Of a DNA stretch of 64,000 bases, positions 1 through 13,817 are shown piece after piece (positions within the stretch are counted from its first letter, which is position 1; each line of letters opens with the position of its first letter). Made by a program: the position numbers and the translations under genes. Origin of the DNA: Larus michahellis (lineage: Eukaryota; Chordata; Aves; Charadriiformes; Laridae). The notes below the pieces were generated by a model that was given only the letters and a program-made list of their open reading frames with translations, made no database searches and was not told the DNA's origin. The DNA lies in the NCBI RefSeq assembly GCF_964199755.1, contig NC_133906.1:3906001-3970000 (forward strand). Reading direction: 5' to 3'.

Positions 1-2125
1 TGCAAAAATAACTGCTGCCACAAGCCTACGCTTTCCAAAATATTCCTCTTCACCGTCAAAATCTCCTACCGTGGTTTCTCCCCAGATGGTTTTGCTCGGG
101 AAGAGCGAAGCTCCCGTCGTTGCCACTTCGCTGCAGTTATTTCTGACACCATCAAGTTCAGTGAGGACAAAACAAACCACAAAACAATTCCCCCCCTTCC
201 CGCCGTGCTTCTAAGGGGTGCACTCTCTGCTCGGGGGGACGTTTCAATATTCATTAATTCCCCACACCAGTGGCAAGGTCCTTCAGGCGTCGCACGGGCC
301 ACGCACGACCCAGGGTCCCTGCACGGTCTGTGCTGCTGCCACCGCTCCTCGCCGATAGCGCCAGGACATAAATATCTTTTAGAAGGCGATTCGTGCCCGT
401 GTCCCTCCTCGTGGCACGGGTGTCACGGCAAAGAAAACCGCAGCAAGGCTTTGCAGAACAGCCCCAACCAACCTCGGTGAGATCATGGATCCACAAAGCC
501 AGCAGCTGCATTCGGGGAGCACGGCACGCTACAACTGCCTTCACTACCTTAACAACAACAAAAAAAAAAGTTCATTTTCTTTATGGAGAAAATACTCCTG
601 CTGAAATAAACTGCCCAGATACGCAGGAATTAAAACCATTCAGCCATTCAAGCCGTCACAAGCCGTTGCCCGTTAGTGTTTGTGAGCCGTGGAAACGGGC
701 CTTCAGGAAACAAAAACCTCGAGAGGAAACCATCGAGTCTCTCCAGCCCAAATCACGCCGAGAGCAAACCCGGTCCCGAGGAGGCGGCAGGGCAGCAAAC
801 CCGCACAGCGAGCCACCGAGGAGGTCCCTTGTGACGCTGACCCAGCAGCAGCCGCAGCCGACCTGCTCCCCAACAACTTAAAACCCTTTGCCCAAAGCAC
901 AGGAGCCCCCCTCACAAGGGCGAGGGGGCTGTCCCTCCCCTGTCCCCGCTCGTCCCCGGCGTGCTGCCGGCCCAGCACACGGTTCGTCCCCATCGCCCTC
1001 CGCTCCTCGCCCCGCGTCACACCCGGCTGGAGGAGCCCAGCTCGGCCACGCCGGTTGGGTTCAGCGGAGACCAGGGCAGTCCTGCCAGCGGGGCGCTCCT
1101 GGGACAAAAGCTGCAGGCACCCCACTAAAAATACTTACCAGCAATTTGGTTTTTTTCCTCTCCCAACGAGACCTGAGCCCAATTATTGAAAAGCCTGCCA
1201 GGTTCAAAGCACTCCCGACCTTTTCTCTTCTTCCCTCCGTCATCGACATCTTCCTCCCAGGGCAGATGCTCCAGCCGCAAGCCCGTTTGGCGCCGGCAGC
1301 AGGGCAGAGTGGAAACCCTAAGCCCACCCCCCCCGAGACCAGTCAGGGGATTTCCAAACCCTGGAAAAAGGCAGTCTCGTTCACCCCTAGGACTCACACC
1401 ACCAGTTTAAAGCGCAGGCCCATCAGGTCCAAGGTGACATCTCCGGCTCTTCTGCTTGATGCCAGCCCAGCTGGGACCTCCACGAAAACAGGAGCAAAAG
1501 CGCAAGACATGGGAAACGCAAGCGATCCTTGGGAAAACACCGCTGTCAGAAGGAGACAGAAGATCACCAGAGACCAATCTCCCCATAAAAGCAATAAACA
1601 TTTGCAGTGGCAGCACCGCAGCAGCGATCCGATGTTTACCCTGGTAGCTCCTTTCATCCCGGTCCCCTGACATCGTCCAAGGAACACAGAGATCCCTGCT
1701 CCCACTGCAGAAAAGCAACTCCCTCTAGGGTAAAACATGGCAACTGCCGAGCAGCGCACACGAGTTCAGGGCAGGATTTCCAAAACGCCTTTTCCCATTG
1801 CATTTGCAAAGAAAATAGAGATGTGGCTAACAACCACCTCCCCGGACAGTAGCTCCCAAACACTGGTCTCATGTGAAATCCCAGCGGCTTCTCCAAAAGG
1901 ACGGAGCTGATTCAGCAGGGACGCCTGGAGACCCGATCGAATTATCCCGTGCCACTTCTTTTCCTCTCTGGAAACCTTTTACTAAGTTCCAACTGGTCCT
2001 GCTCCTGCTTATTCTGGCAAGACAACACCTAGTGACCCTACGCAGGAAGGGTGCCGAGGGGAAGGGGACCTCCTCAGGTGTCACTGCTCGCTCATGCCAT
2101 CACTGGGCAGCCTCTACGCAGGGCT

Positions 2126-2188
2126 GGGATATAAGAAAAATGGTTCGGGATATAAGAAAAATGGCTCGCGGTGTAAGAAAATGGTTGT
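2126..2188. repeat. Three-copy 21-bp tandem repeat
   Basis: Units of GGGATATAAGAAAAATGGTT plus C at 2126, 2147 and 2168. The third is degenerate. It lies in FGF18 intron 2. Confidence 0.9.
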
Positions 2189-4538
2189 GACCAAGGACAG
2201 GGAGGTTAATCCACCTAACAATAAGTGGAGGCCAATCGGGGGATTTACTGAAATTGCGGGAGTCGTTCCGCTGGGAATGTTTGTGCTGCTGATACCTCAC
2301 TTCTGCCTCGCGTTCTTTCCCGCTATCCTGCCTCCGTTTTTTTCATGCCTGCTTTCAGGACTGGCTGACGTTAGCTGTGTGAGGCCCAAAATCCCTCCCG
2401 TAGCTTGCACCCTCCCCTCCTACATTTAAACTTTGTCTTCTCCATCATTCACCTGAGCATCTTCTTTGCTCCCACCCTCTCCAACGGCACCGCTCCGAAG
2501 GGAGACGTTTGCAGGTTCACCGCAAGTGTTATGGAAACTACGGAGACCACCGAAACGTCGCCGGAAACTGGCAAATACGCAGCAGCCTCAACGGTTACGT
2601 GTCTCGTGAATACCAGCCTGCTAACATTAGTTATGGAGGGGGGAAAGTCCTGTCTCTCTGGGCACATCTCCCTCTCAGAGTCTAATTACGACACCTGATG
2701 GGGATGCCCAGCATGGGGGGAGCCTCTCCGGGCTCTTCATCCTGGCTCTGCCGTAAAGGCCGTGACAGCAGGGCTGGTGTTGCTGGACGTGGCTGACGCA
2801 TGGCAGCACGACGAGGGGTCGCTGCGGACCTGCCCTTCCCCAGCCGCCGGAGCTTCTCGTGGTCAAAACAGGGAAAGGAGTTGTACATGAAGAAGACCTC
2901 TACAAACTTCAAGCTACGCTTCACAGAGACGGTGACTCCTCCTCAGGTCTGAAAACCCCAAAAAATACCAACCACCACTGGGCATTTCCTTTTCTCCTCC
3001 CGCTTCCCACTCGTCAGTGATGCTGGGAATATGTAACGACGTATTCTCTGTCCTTGAACTTCACCCACCATATCCGAATGGTCTATCAGACGAGCCCTGG
3101 CTTGGGATACTGTTGGAAGAGCCAGGGACACAACACTTCCTTTTTACCAAGCAAAGTACACAGCTGTATCAAAACCCAAAACTCACAGAAAGGGGACAGA
3201 GGGGACGCAAGATTCACCCGCCCTGTTCACGCAGGGGTCCAGAGATGCTCGGTGCTGCCACAAGGAAGGCTTAGGTTTGGAAATGACGTTGGAGGGAACC
3301 GGGACAACAACAGCACGGCACAATCCGGCAGGAGACCAGCTCCCAGGAACAAGCCACTGGAGCTCTCTGAACCCACTGGGACCTGTTAAAGGCAAAGCCC
3401 TGGGGTAACAACAGTGTTGAGGGCGAGCGGTCAGGGTGAAAGGTGAAGCAGGCCAGCAAACGACCTCAAAATAAATGGCAATTTGTGAAGTCACAGCCAT
3501 GGAGATGAGCACCCCCTTGTCCTTCAAACAGCTTTTCCCCATTTCAGTTGCACGCTTTGCCAACACATTGCTGACGAGTTTCCTTTTCCTCTCCCCAAGT
3601 TACCATGACCCAGCACCTGCAATATCAGAGTTGTTCCTGCAAGTTCTCTTCCCATGTACATGAAAAACATCTTGATTTACAACAGTCTTGCAAGCTATTT
3701 CTGGAACAGGGCTTTCCAGAGATGATTTTGATCGGTAATTCACTTATTTGAAACATAAGATGCAAGATTTCCTGCGCCTCTGCAAGGGAGATATTTTCTT
3801 TTGATCTTGCTTTACGCTTTGCCTGCCTTGCAAAACCTATTTCATGAACTGTAAGGCAGGACGGAGCTCTCTGGATGTCCTCTGAACCCCAAGCACATCA
3901 CCACGGGAGCCCCGCTGAGGTAGGAGGTGGACAGAACCAATTTCCATTTGAAAATGTGCTACTTACTTACTTCAAATAAATCTTTTCAAATCAGCTCACC
4001 TGGGAAGACCCCCTTTTATTTAGCAAAATCCAACTAAAGTCACCATTAACAACAGCCTTTTCTGTTTCCTATCATTTCTCCAGGGTGGCCCTACCTGAAA
4101 CCATGCCCTGAGCTGCTGCACAGTAACACACCGCCAAGCTTCCAGGAGCGACCAGCAAAGCCCAATTTCACACTGAAAACATCCCCAAAGTAAGACCAAG
4201 GTGTTCAAAAACGGCTTAGAAGTTCGCGTTCAGCGAACAAAGCGTATGGCCGGCTCCAAAAGTTTCAAGGGAAAACAGAAGAGATGGGAACCACCTCTGT
4301 TTCAGTGTCGGCACCCAAGATGCTCCTCATCAAGCTCGTCTCACAAGCCTGCAGAGAAGCTGCCAGCCCTTTCCACCGTGCCCTGCCAAAGGTGGGCAGC
4401 AAACTGAGGACCTACAGGAGCTAAGCGCTGAAGCTGGGCATCCCCCGGCCCCAGCGCAAAGGCATGTTGGAGGAGATGCATCCCCGCACCTCCCAGTTCA
4501 CTGATGCCCTTCCCAAAACGATGCTCCTGTACCGTCAC

Positions 4539-4860
4539 AGTCCCTGAAGGGGGCCTACAGGAAAGTGGGGAGGGGCTGTTGGCAAGGGCAGGTAGCGACA
4601 GGCCGAGGGGCAATGGTTTAAACTAGAGCAGGGCAGGGTTAGATCAGACATGAGGAAGAAGTTCTTTCCACTGAGGGTGGTGAGACACTGGCCCAGGTTG
4701 CCCAGAGAGGGGGTGGAGGCCCCATCCCGGAGACATCCAAGGCCAGGCTGGATGAGGCTCTGAGCAACCTGATCTAGTTGAAGATGTCCCTGCTGACTGC
4801 AGGGGGGTTGGACTAGACGGCCTTTAGGGGTCCCTTCCAACACAACACATTCTATGATCA
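4539..4860 (+). mobile_element. CR1 LINE 3' end
   Basis: About 320 bp matching the 3' end of avian CR1: GGCCTACAGGAAAGTGGGGA near the start, GACATGAGGAAGAAGTTCTT, GCCCAGGTTGCCCAGAG, and the terminal GTCCCTTCCAACAC with ATTCTATGATC. It is 5'-truncated and has no intact reading frame. It lies antisense to FGF18 in intron 2. Confidence 0.93.
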
Positions 4861-5268
4861 CTGCTGCTTTCAGCCCGCGGCATGCTGCCATGCACGGTGG
4901 CAGAGTCCCCTCGGCTACACGCGGTGACGTGCTGCAAGGCCTCCCGGCAACGAGAAAAATGGCTTTGGAGCAGTAACTGAGGGCTGCCAGCTCGGTACCT
5001 GCCAGCACAAGGGTCGAGCATCTATTTGGCGTTCCCGGTTTCCCTTTATAAAAGCCCTGCTGCCACAGCGTCCCCTTCCCGAGGAAGCCGGAGGGTACCG
5101 CACCGTTGCCTGCTCCTGACGTGGACATCAATTCTGCTTAAACAAGTCCCCCCCGACGCAAACCCCAGCCTGCTGTCTTGGGCTAACCGGCTCCGCCAGC
5201 GTTTTCACTGTGACTTATCAACTCCATGGAGCGCCCACAAAACCCATCAGCCATTCAGAGGGAGCAAT

Positions 5269-5290
5269 AAAAAAAAAAAAAAAAAAAAAA
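5269..5290. repeat. Poly-A run
   Basis: About 22 A following GAGCAATAAA. It could be the tail of an unrecognised retrosequence, but no element was identified upstream. Confidence 0.85.
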
Positions 5291-5399
5291 TATCCCGGTT
5301 GGGTTGGTCCGTAAAGGTTCTTCCTCCACCGCAGCCAGCCATCGCCTCATACCTGCCAACAGCCACAGAACTTCTCCTTCCCCAAAAAGTTCTTTGAAA

Positions 5400-5535
5400 T
5401 ACATTCCCAAGCCCTATTATCTCTCCCGTTTATACCGCGCTCCTTCCATTATCGAGAAATCTCCGAGTAATTTATAAGCCCACAAGCTCCTGAGCTAACA
5501 GGGCAATAAATCACGTTTATATACCCCGTCGCCTA
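5400..5535. promoter_or_regulatory. Candidate regulatory element in FGF18 intron 2
   Basis: About 130 bp of unique AT-balanced sequence with AGTAATTTATAAG and CAATAAATCACG (PBX-HOX-like when read in reverse), between a poly-A tract and GC-rich DNA. A weak call based on motif content only. Confidence 0.2.
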
Positions 5536-5779
5536 CTGTTCGGAGGGACGCGGGGCCGGGCGGCCGCGGGGCTGGGCGAAGGGAGGTGGCAGGGAGCAGC
5601 CGCCGCCTCCCCCAAACCCTCCAAACCCTCCACAACTTGTTCGGAGGAGAAGGCAGTTTTGTTCTGCATCAGTCGAACGTTTTTGGTTTTTTTTTTAAGT
5701 ATCCAGAGAGGATTCCAGCCTGTGTCCTACCTCACCATGTTTTCCCCAACACGAGCACACAGAAGAGGGTGGGGGTTTG

Positions 5780-5815
5780 GGGTTTTTTGTTTTGTTTTGT
5801 TTTGTTTTTCTTTTT
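5780..5815. repeat. (TTTTG)n microsatellite
   Basis: About five TTTTG units in FGF18 intron 2. Confidence 0.85.
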
Positions 5816-6931
5816 ACAAAAATCAAACCAAAAGGAGGAGGACGTTTTTGGCGCTTTTCCTCGAGGAAAGAGGTTGCCCATCTAATAATCCCTAACTGGG
5901 CAGTGGGTTGTTGGGCTTTCATGTGTGCCTCCGAGCCTCCCCTCGCCGTGCCAGGTCGCTGGTTTGCTTTTCCGCCGAGTTGCAAAACCCCTGAATAACA
6001 AGGTCTGTGCGTGGAAGTGCTGACACAAACCTTAACTACAGCATCCTGAACATGATACCAGAAGAAGGACGCTCCCTGTGTGGCCCAGCCTATGGATAAA
6101 TAAAGCATTTCAGCAGCCAGCGCCGACAGATCATAAACCTCCACGAGCATAAATACCAACAACAACCCAAAAAGATTAGAGGGCTTACGGGCGAGGCAGG
6201 CTGGGATGATTTAGAGTTGGGGTGGAAGGGTCATTATTGCTGAATAGGTGGGGGGCAAGCGGGCCAAAGAAATCAATAAACCATTCTGCTCCCAGGGAAG
6301 GAAGGGGCCACGCTAATTGTGCAAACACACATTTCCCGTTTGAGGCTTGGAGCTCCCCGGCTCACCCGACAGGGACGGATACAGGGATGGACACAGGGAA
6401 CTCGCACCGTCTTGCTGAGAAACAAGGGCTTTCGCCCCGAGACAGGTGCCCCAGGAGCTCCATCGCTCACCCAAGCACCTCGCTGGGTGCAACTCCCTGC
6501 TGGAGGCAGCTTCAAATGAGCAATGTTCATCTCCAGCTCCGGTGATTTCATATTTTATGAAGTTAATGTATAGTTGGGATAAGGATCTCAGCTGCTTTCA
6601 GCATCACCGTCAAGTCAGAGCTTTTCCAGTGCCCGGTTCTAGCACCGTACGGCCAACCAACAGGTCCTGCCAGCACCCGTTATCTTCAAGCACCGAAGAC
6701 AAGCTTTGGGACCCACTTCACCCCTGATAAAATAAGCACGTTTGCAAGTTGCCAGGCTTGCATCGGAGGTGGAGGTGGCCCCCAAATTAGCCACAACGGA
6801 TCGCTGCATCCTACGGCGAGGACGGACACAAGGCTTTGCAGCCTGGTTTCCAGGCACACAACGGCTGAGCCGCAGAGTTCAAAGGCGACAAGCCATTCCT
6901 CCATCGCCTCTTCTCCTTCCGTCCTCCCCAT

Positions 6932-6992
6932 TCGTAGAACGGTTCGGGTTGGAAGGGACCTTAAAGATCATCTAGTTCCAACACCCCTGCCA
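6932..6992 (-). mobile_element. CR1 LINE fragment (3' tip, inverted)
   Basis: About 60 bp reading GTAGAACGGTTCGGGTTGG, AAGGGACCTTAAAGATCATC and TAGTTCCAACACCCCTGCC, the reverse complement of the CR1 3' terminus. It is a short remnant and the only copy in this window in the minus orientation. Confidence 0.85.
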
Positions 6993-6994
6993 TT

Positions 6995-7082
6995 CCCAAT
7001 TCTTCTACCTTTTACCCCCACTTTCTTTCTAAGGAACTCCCAATTCTTCCACCGTTTTTCCCCACTTTCTTTCTAGGGAACA
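6995..7082. repeat. 44-bp tandem duplication
   Basis: CCCAATTCTTCTACCTTTTA begins the first copy (6995-7038). The second (7039-7082) differs at a few positions. It directly follows the CR1 fragment at 6932-6992. Confidence 0.9.
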
Positions 7083-8482
7083 GAGCAACGGCAGAAGACA
7101 CCAGCTTTGGAGAGCGAAGCCCATTTGTAAACAGAATAAATATATACTATACAAATAAACAGCTACTTGTACCTAATGGGCCAATGTACCTAAAAGCCCA
7201 TCGTTGGGACACACCGCAGGAGGTCGGTCAGGGAACCAGCGGACAGTGGTAATGCCGGTTATTCCCAGGAAGAAACCCCAGCTCATGAGCACGTACGGGC
7301 GCGAACGGTGACGCTCTGCATTCCCAGCTAACCAGGACCGCGAGCTGATGCTGGTGGTAAAGTACAGGAACCTGCTCTAGTCCCTCTGTGCGAGCCAGTC
7401 TCCTCCTCTGCTGCCTTTTCAAAGATATTTAAAGAAAACGCTCTTTACATCAGTTAAAAAAATAGGCCAGGTCATGTCCAGCTTAGTGCCTGCAGTTAAC
7501 AGAGTTCAACGTTACTTGGGATCTGGAGACTTTTTAAAAATCGGTAATTTCATCTTCCCTCCAGAAATAAATTCCTCCACGGTTTCACTGCGAAAATATT
7601 CCTAGGAACGGACAATCCTGCTGCTCGCGTACTAAAGACCGCATACACCAAAAAAAAAAAAAAAAAAATCAGATTAATATTGAGCCTTATCAAAAGTACG
7701 GCATAAACCATGTGTTGAATTTAATCCAAACCAAACCGTCGATCTGCCTTCGGGATCAGATATAACAAACATGTGAGCCGAGGGCCAGGAATGAAAAGCC
7801 CGGTTTGTTTTCGAATAGCAGATTTGTACCGATCTCTGTTAGCTGCGCTCCCGCGTGGAAATCTTTCCACTGCAAACGCCGGGCAAGTAGGATTTCTTAT
7901 CTTCCTGCTTTGTTGGGTTAGGGAAAAGTTTCATTTGGCTTGAATTCGTTTAGAACGCAGGTTTCCCATTTTCAGGGAACAATTCTCAACAGTTTTGGAA
8001 AAGAAAGCCTTTTTGAAACGTTTTAAGTAGGGGGGAAAAAAGGAAAAGAGGCATTACCATCGCTAAGGCGCCTTCCGAGGTTTGGGGTGCCGCCTCCCCG
8101 CGCGGTTCGCGGCTACCGGGGAGAGCCCAACACGCTTCGCTGCAGCCACCACCGGTGGGGAAAAGTGCCGCTGGGGGGAAATTCAGGCCAGCCGCCGGCA
8201 AACACGGCGAGGAGACCTTGCGACGTGAAGCTGGAGATTCCCCAACGGCCCCTTTCTTCTGAGCACCGGGATGCTGTGAAGCGCCCCGCCTCGGTCCAGC
8301 CACCCCCTGTCCCCCTGCGCTCTTGAGCATCCTTTTTGGCGAGGGGACCTGCCGGGGCGGGCCAGAGCCCCACGGGCACCCGGCACACAAACGGTGCCAG
8401 TAAAAGAGTACAAACTCTTTTATGTTATTAAGAGTACATGCTTCATTTATTTAAATTTAAATGTATTAAAATTTAATATAGC

Positions 8483-8817
8483 AGCCTTCCAGTGCCTAAA
8501 GGGGGTCTACAGGAAAGCTGGGGAGGGACTCTGGATCAAGGAGTGTAATGATAGGACGAGGGGGGAATGGTTTTAAACTGGAAGAGGGGAGATTGAGATG
8601 AGATGTGAGGCAGAAATTGTTTGCTGTGAGGGCGGTGAGCCCCTGGCCCAGGTTGCCCAGAGAAGCTGTGGCTGCCCCATCCCTGGAGGGGTTCAAGGCC
8701 AGGCTGGACGGGGCTTGGAGCACCCTGGGCTGGTGGGAGGTGTCCCTGCCCAGGGCAGGGGGGCTGGAACTAGATTGATCTTCATGGTCCCTTCCAACCC
8801 AAACCATTCTGTGATAC
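8483..8817 (+). mobile_element. CR1 LINE 3' end
   Basis: About 335 bp with AAAGGGGGTCTACAGGAAAG, a TTTTAAACTGGAAGAGGGGA block, GGTTGCCCAGAGAAGCTGTG, CAAGGCCAGGCTGGACGGGG and terminal CCATTCTGTGATA. 5'-truncated. It is closely related to the copy at 49.8 kb. An AT-rich stretch of about 60 bp (8420-8480) precedes it. Confidence 0.95.
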
Positions 8818-9842
8818 AATTCCCAATTTATTGGTCTGGGAATGCCTACAGGGCCCCACCGCCCGGGCCCGGGACCGGGCTGAGAGCGCAGCTTTGCCAG
8901 CCCAGCCTTGCTGGCCCAGTCTCGGAGTTAACCCAGGTTTTCTTCAGAAGTGAACACCCCCCCGCCCCCAACTCAACCTGCTGTTCCTCAGCTCCTCGGC
9001 ACGCAAGGGCGATGGCGCACGCTGGGGAAATGGGGCGCCCGGAGAGAAATGCAAACTGCGCGAACAAATTCCCTTTCCTCGTTTGCTACATTCCAGCGGC
9101 AATTAAATCCCTGTTACCTACTCCCTCAACACAAACGGCACAAAAGCAAGCCCTCTGCCTCCCTGGCAGACCATTCCCATCTATTTGCTCCCTCTCCAAA
9201 CCGGCGAGCGCAGCCGGAGGCTCCGCCGCAACGCTCACGCCATTGGGGTCAGGAGTAAGGACGATGCTCTCGGGGATCATCCCAGTCCCATCCCTGACCC
9301 TACCAGTGCTTTGGTGGCTCAGCTGCACCTACACAGGTCTGGGGAGGTGGGGGGGAAGGGGGGACGGACAGATGGACATGACAATCCCAGCAAAGGACTG
9401 GAAGAGGCACCCCATCGCCGCGTCCACATCTGCAGGCATCTTCACATCTCTAAGCATTCAGCCCTGCCATCTAGCTACCGATTTTGCCACAAATCGGTCA
9501 GGTTTGGCGGGGGAGAACTCAGAAGAATTCTCTTGTAGGGGCCGAGATCATGCTATTAATACAAATAAAGTAAAATCCACAAAATAAATACCCCGTATAA
9601 CTCCGTGCCTGCCGGGCTGAGCCGCCCTCGCTCCTCCCTCCCAACCTGGACAGACCAGCTTTGCTCCTCCTTGAAAACCCCCACGGAGAAACGCACCCGC
9701 TCGGACTTTCACATCTAATTTTAGGTGAAGTTTGTAGTTTGCCTGTTCCCCAGGACAGAAAATGCCACGCGTCCGCGGCATCACGCGTTATTCCTGGAAA
9801 AGGCCCCAGCAACCAGAGCTGCTGGTTTTTCTATTGATTGCT

Positions 9843-9859
9843 GGGGGGGGGGGGGGGGG
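9843..9859. repeat. G17 homopolymer
   Basis: Uninterrupted run of 17 G within FGF18 intron 2. Confidence 0.9.
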
Positions 9860-12800
9860 CTGTTTGCTATTCCGATCTCAGCTGGTCGGAAGTCTCCCCA
9901 ATCACCGCAAGGTCGCGACCACGGGGTCAGAAACCTGCACGACATACATCATAATTTATTTTACAGATAATCAATACCGCACTGCGCCGTGCGGTCTTAC
10001 AGTACAGCCTCACGCGGAGGGAAACTGATGCGACTCCTCCAGGACGGGCACCTTAAGGCCCGGCAGCTGAAGGGGGGCAAAACCAGCTTTCAGGTGGGAA
10101 TCAGGGCTGGAAGCAGAGCACGCACCCCACTCGCTGTTGGTTTGTACGTTCGTATCACTGCGTCAAAATTCTGCCCGTGGTTCGAACGCAACTTGGGAAA
10201 ATAAATATTAGTAACTGGTCAGGTTTATATCTGATAAGTTTGATGGGAGAAGCCCCGGGAGCGGCACGGCCGGCGGATCGCCCAGGGCTCGGAGGGAAGG
10301 AGGTGACCCCAGTCCCCACCTGCGGGTGAGGGAAACCCCTGCGACCTGCGGACCAGCCCCCGCTTCGCAGGGATTCGCAGCACCAGAAGAGCAGCAAAAC
10401 GCCCTTCCATCAATAGCCGCCCTTCATCCCATTTTCTAATTTATATCCCCGGGGCTTCACCCCCCGCCAGCCGTGCCCAGGGTCACCCGGCGCGCGCGCT
10501 GCGAGCCCAGGGATTTACCAGGCTCTCCGCCGCTCCCGGCTTTTTCTTTTTCCTTTTTTTTTTTTTTTTTGTTTTTTCCTGTTCTTTCTGGATTTCTGCA
10601 GAAGAGTAGCTCAGGGTAGTCCAAAAGATACAACAGCTTTTTTAACAAGCTGTCCTTAAAAATGATGCCAAAGACGGTATCTTAGCAGGAAAGAAAGGGA
10701 TTTGAAACACGCAGCAGGAGAAAAGGGAACTGGGAGGAATAAGGAGTGCTGGAAATAATACCTTGTAGGAAAAGCAAGCCGTTATTAATTAATCGCTGCA
10801 TTCTGGTATTTGCATCCATGCAGCGTGCAGTTCCCTGGGACCTTCACCACGGTTTCGCATCCATCAATCGCAACGTGATTTGGATGATAAAAGACGAACA
10901 GAGGAAACACGGGGCACAGCCTGCCCCGCACCACCCTGCCTCCACTCGGTGCTGCCCCCACCCCCGTTGTTTGCAGGATCGGGCCCCTCAGCCTGGCCAC
11001 CGCCTGGGGTGCTCGGCGAGCCCCGGCACCCCCCGCCTGCCCCAGCGAAGCCGGGAGAGCAAGGCTTCGCCTTCCAACCTTCCATCTCGGCGTGGGGCTC
11101 TGCCCCATCTCCCGGCCAGGCGGCGGGGAGCCGGACCTGCCGGACAATTCCCCACCACCCGCTTTTTATCCCGTTTCAACCTGCCCCCCCGGCACGGGCT
11201 GCGATGACCCACCACCGCAGGCTCAGACCTTGCCCCGTGCCTCCAAAGCAACGCTCCCTCCAGCCGGCATCGCCAGCTGGCCCGACGGACACGCGCTCGG
11301 CTGCAGCCATGGAGCAGGAGCAGCAGGGCAGCGAGACGGGAGGATGCTCTTAGACCCTCTTATTGCACTCCCAGGTCAACACGCTGAAGGCATTTCCGAT
11401 TTCCCAGCAGCACGGCTCCTTTTCCACTGGCCGCAGCAAAAATAAAGCGGATAACCTCACGAAAAAGCAAATGCGTGCCGCGAGCGGGGCGTAAGTGGAG
11501 TTTGGTGCTGTACCGGGGGAGGATGGTCTGTCGCTACGTGGAAAACTCATGGAAATACAGCTGTTCTTGCGGGCAAAACGGGCAGGGAGGTGTGGAAGCC
11601 CAGCCCCGTGTCGAAGGGAGCCGGGTAGCCCAGTGCCGGGGCCACGAGCCCCGCAGCCTGGTCCTGGCCAAGCCGGGAAGATTGGCACGTCGGCTCCCAC
11701 CCACCGCAGCCCCCGGCGCGGCGAGGAGCTCGCACAAAGGGAAACACGCAGACCATGACAGGGTAAGCCTCCTCCTTCCCCTCTCTCTTCCCCTTTCTTT
11801 CTCTTCATGCTATGGCGAGGCTGCTGAATGCCGATAGGAAAATACTTTGGCAGAGCCAGACAGTCTTTTCTATTTTGGTTTTCGTTTTTGGTTGGGTTTT
11901 TCTGTTGGTGTTTTTTTTTTTTTTTTTTCCTTATTTTCCCTGCAGCTGCTTCGCTGGATGCCTAATCCTCCACGGACATCTGGAGAGGGAGCAGGACGCA
12001 GGAGCGCCGCGCCAGGTAGGCAGCGCAACGCGCAGCTCCGCGTAACTTCTGGTTGTACCTGCTGTTACGGCACAGCGGGCGGGCGAACAGAACACAAAAA
12101 CCCAGGGGAAGACAGACAGCCAAAAAAAAAAAAAAAATTAATAAGGTTCGGACCTGTCGGGGCCACAGATTCCCAGGCGGAAGCACCCCTCAGCCTCAGC
12201 AGCAGAGCATGAGAAGGTCGCGCTTTGCAGCCGAACATCGCTCTCCGAAGCATCCTGGGGGCTGGCGGCTGCCGTCCCCCTGGGGGCCGCGCGCTGGGCT
12301 GATGGCAGGAGGGTATTTAGGTGCCTCCCTGCGCCCAAGGCTTGGCGTGACCTACCCCAGCCCTCCGCAGAGACCCCAGGCAAGGCCCTGGCAGCGGGTA
12401 TCCATCCTCACAAACCCCCGCCCAGGCACCAAGAGCAGCCGCTCCTTTATTTCCCCCCCTCCCCTTTTTAAATCACGCTGTTCCCTGAACACATTTTTTC
12501 ACCTGCTGTTATCACAACTGATACCTAAACTGTCCGTATCTGGGGAAAATCAAAGCCAAAGCAGCAATTGCTCAGCGAGGGCTGGAGGCAGGAGAGGAGA
12601 GCGCGCGGCAGGGGTTTTCCCAGCTCCTAAGGAAAGGAAGAGACCCATAAAAATACTCCCAAGGATCCAGGAAGTAGCTTTATAGATCCAGAAAAACGAT
12701 TTTCAACCCCAGGGGAGTCTTTCTCTTGAGCTCAGCCTCCCGCAGAGGAGGGAGATATCCGCTCCCCCGGCTGACCAGCTTGGCGCTATCGGCTTACAGC

Positions 12801-13740
12801 AAAATCAAATATTCCGAGCGGCCACCTGAGTCCCCCCTGACGCTGCTCATCCGACCTGAGCCCCCAGAAGGCCTCGGCAGTCACCCCCGCGCCCCCCCTC
12901 GCCACGTCCCAAACGCACCCGCAGGGCTTGGGAAGCATCACCCTTTGCCTATTCCACCCTTTTCTCTCCCGCCTCGGAATGCTACGGGCCGAGCTGCTCT
13001 ACGAGCAGAAAACGAGCGGGGTTTGAGCGGGCATCCCTCTTCTGAAACCCAGCACTGCTCCAAGCCCAGCAGCCATCGCCTCTGCCCAGTCTTGGATGTG
13101 CCGGGTGCAATAAGGAAAGCAAAATAAATAGACGTTAAATATAACCGCCACGATGCGCCCAGCTGTCTCCAACCGGGGAAAATCGGAACCCCGCACCGAC
13201 AGCGCCCTGCTACGCGCTCTCCTCAACAACACCCGAGTCCTCCTCTGTTTCTCCAAAGCATCTCGCACCTCTCTAGAGCTCTGAGAAGGCAAACTGCAGG
13301 ACGCGCGGGTGTGCGGCTCGACGCCTCCGAGCAGCCGCTCCGCTTCGCTGCCCGTTGCCACAACACGCCCGGAAAACGCCAAGCCCCCACGTGCCGAAGG
13401 AAGTTCACGTTTGTTTCTGCCTCGCTGGGATGGGAATCTCGAAACCAGCCTTGTCCTTGCGAAGCTTCCCGCGAAACGTGTGTTTGGGGAGGGTCTCCTG
13501 GCAGAGGACCTGCCCCAGCACGCTGCAGGCGGTGGGAAGCAAAAGCAGCGTGTAACTGGGGGGGCCGCGGGCTGCCTACCCCCATCTCTGTAGGAGCAAG
13601 ACCCACATCTGCACTCACCCCGTGCTGATCTCAGTTTCTCGCCTCCCGTGGGAGAACCAGGGCCCGCATCGGGACAAGTGCCAGGACACCGCCACTCAGT
13701 GGGGTCAGGCTTCCCCGATCCAGCCCAGGCAACCGCCCCG

Positions 13741-13817
13741 AGGTCTCTCCTCTTCTCCATGGCCCAAGGTGTCTCCTCTTCCTCCACACCCCAAGGTCTC
13801 TCCTCTCCCTCCACCAG
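13741..13817. repeat. Three-copy ~26-bp minisatellite
   Basis: Degenerate units starting AGGTCTCTCCTCTTC at 13741, 13767 and 13794, in FGF18 intron 2. Confidence 0.8.

Noticed and set aside
888..1670. 260-aa plus-strand open frame
   Set aside because: Low-complexity Pro/Ser/Arg content, no domain, within the FGF18 intron. No sign of an independent gene.
8598..9587. 329-aa plus-strand open frame
   Set aside because: It begins inside a CR1 element in the wrong frame for CR1 protein and runs into unique DNA, so it is a chance frame.
10170..10200. tRNA B-box-like GGTTCGAACGC
   Set aside because: No cloverleaf can be drawn and the conserved final CC of the box is absent.
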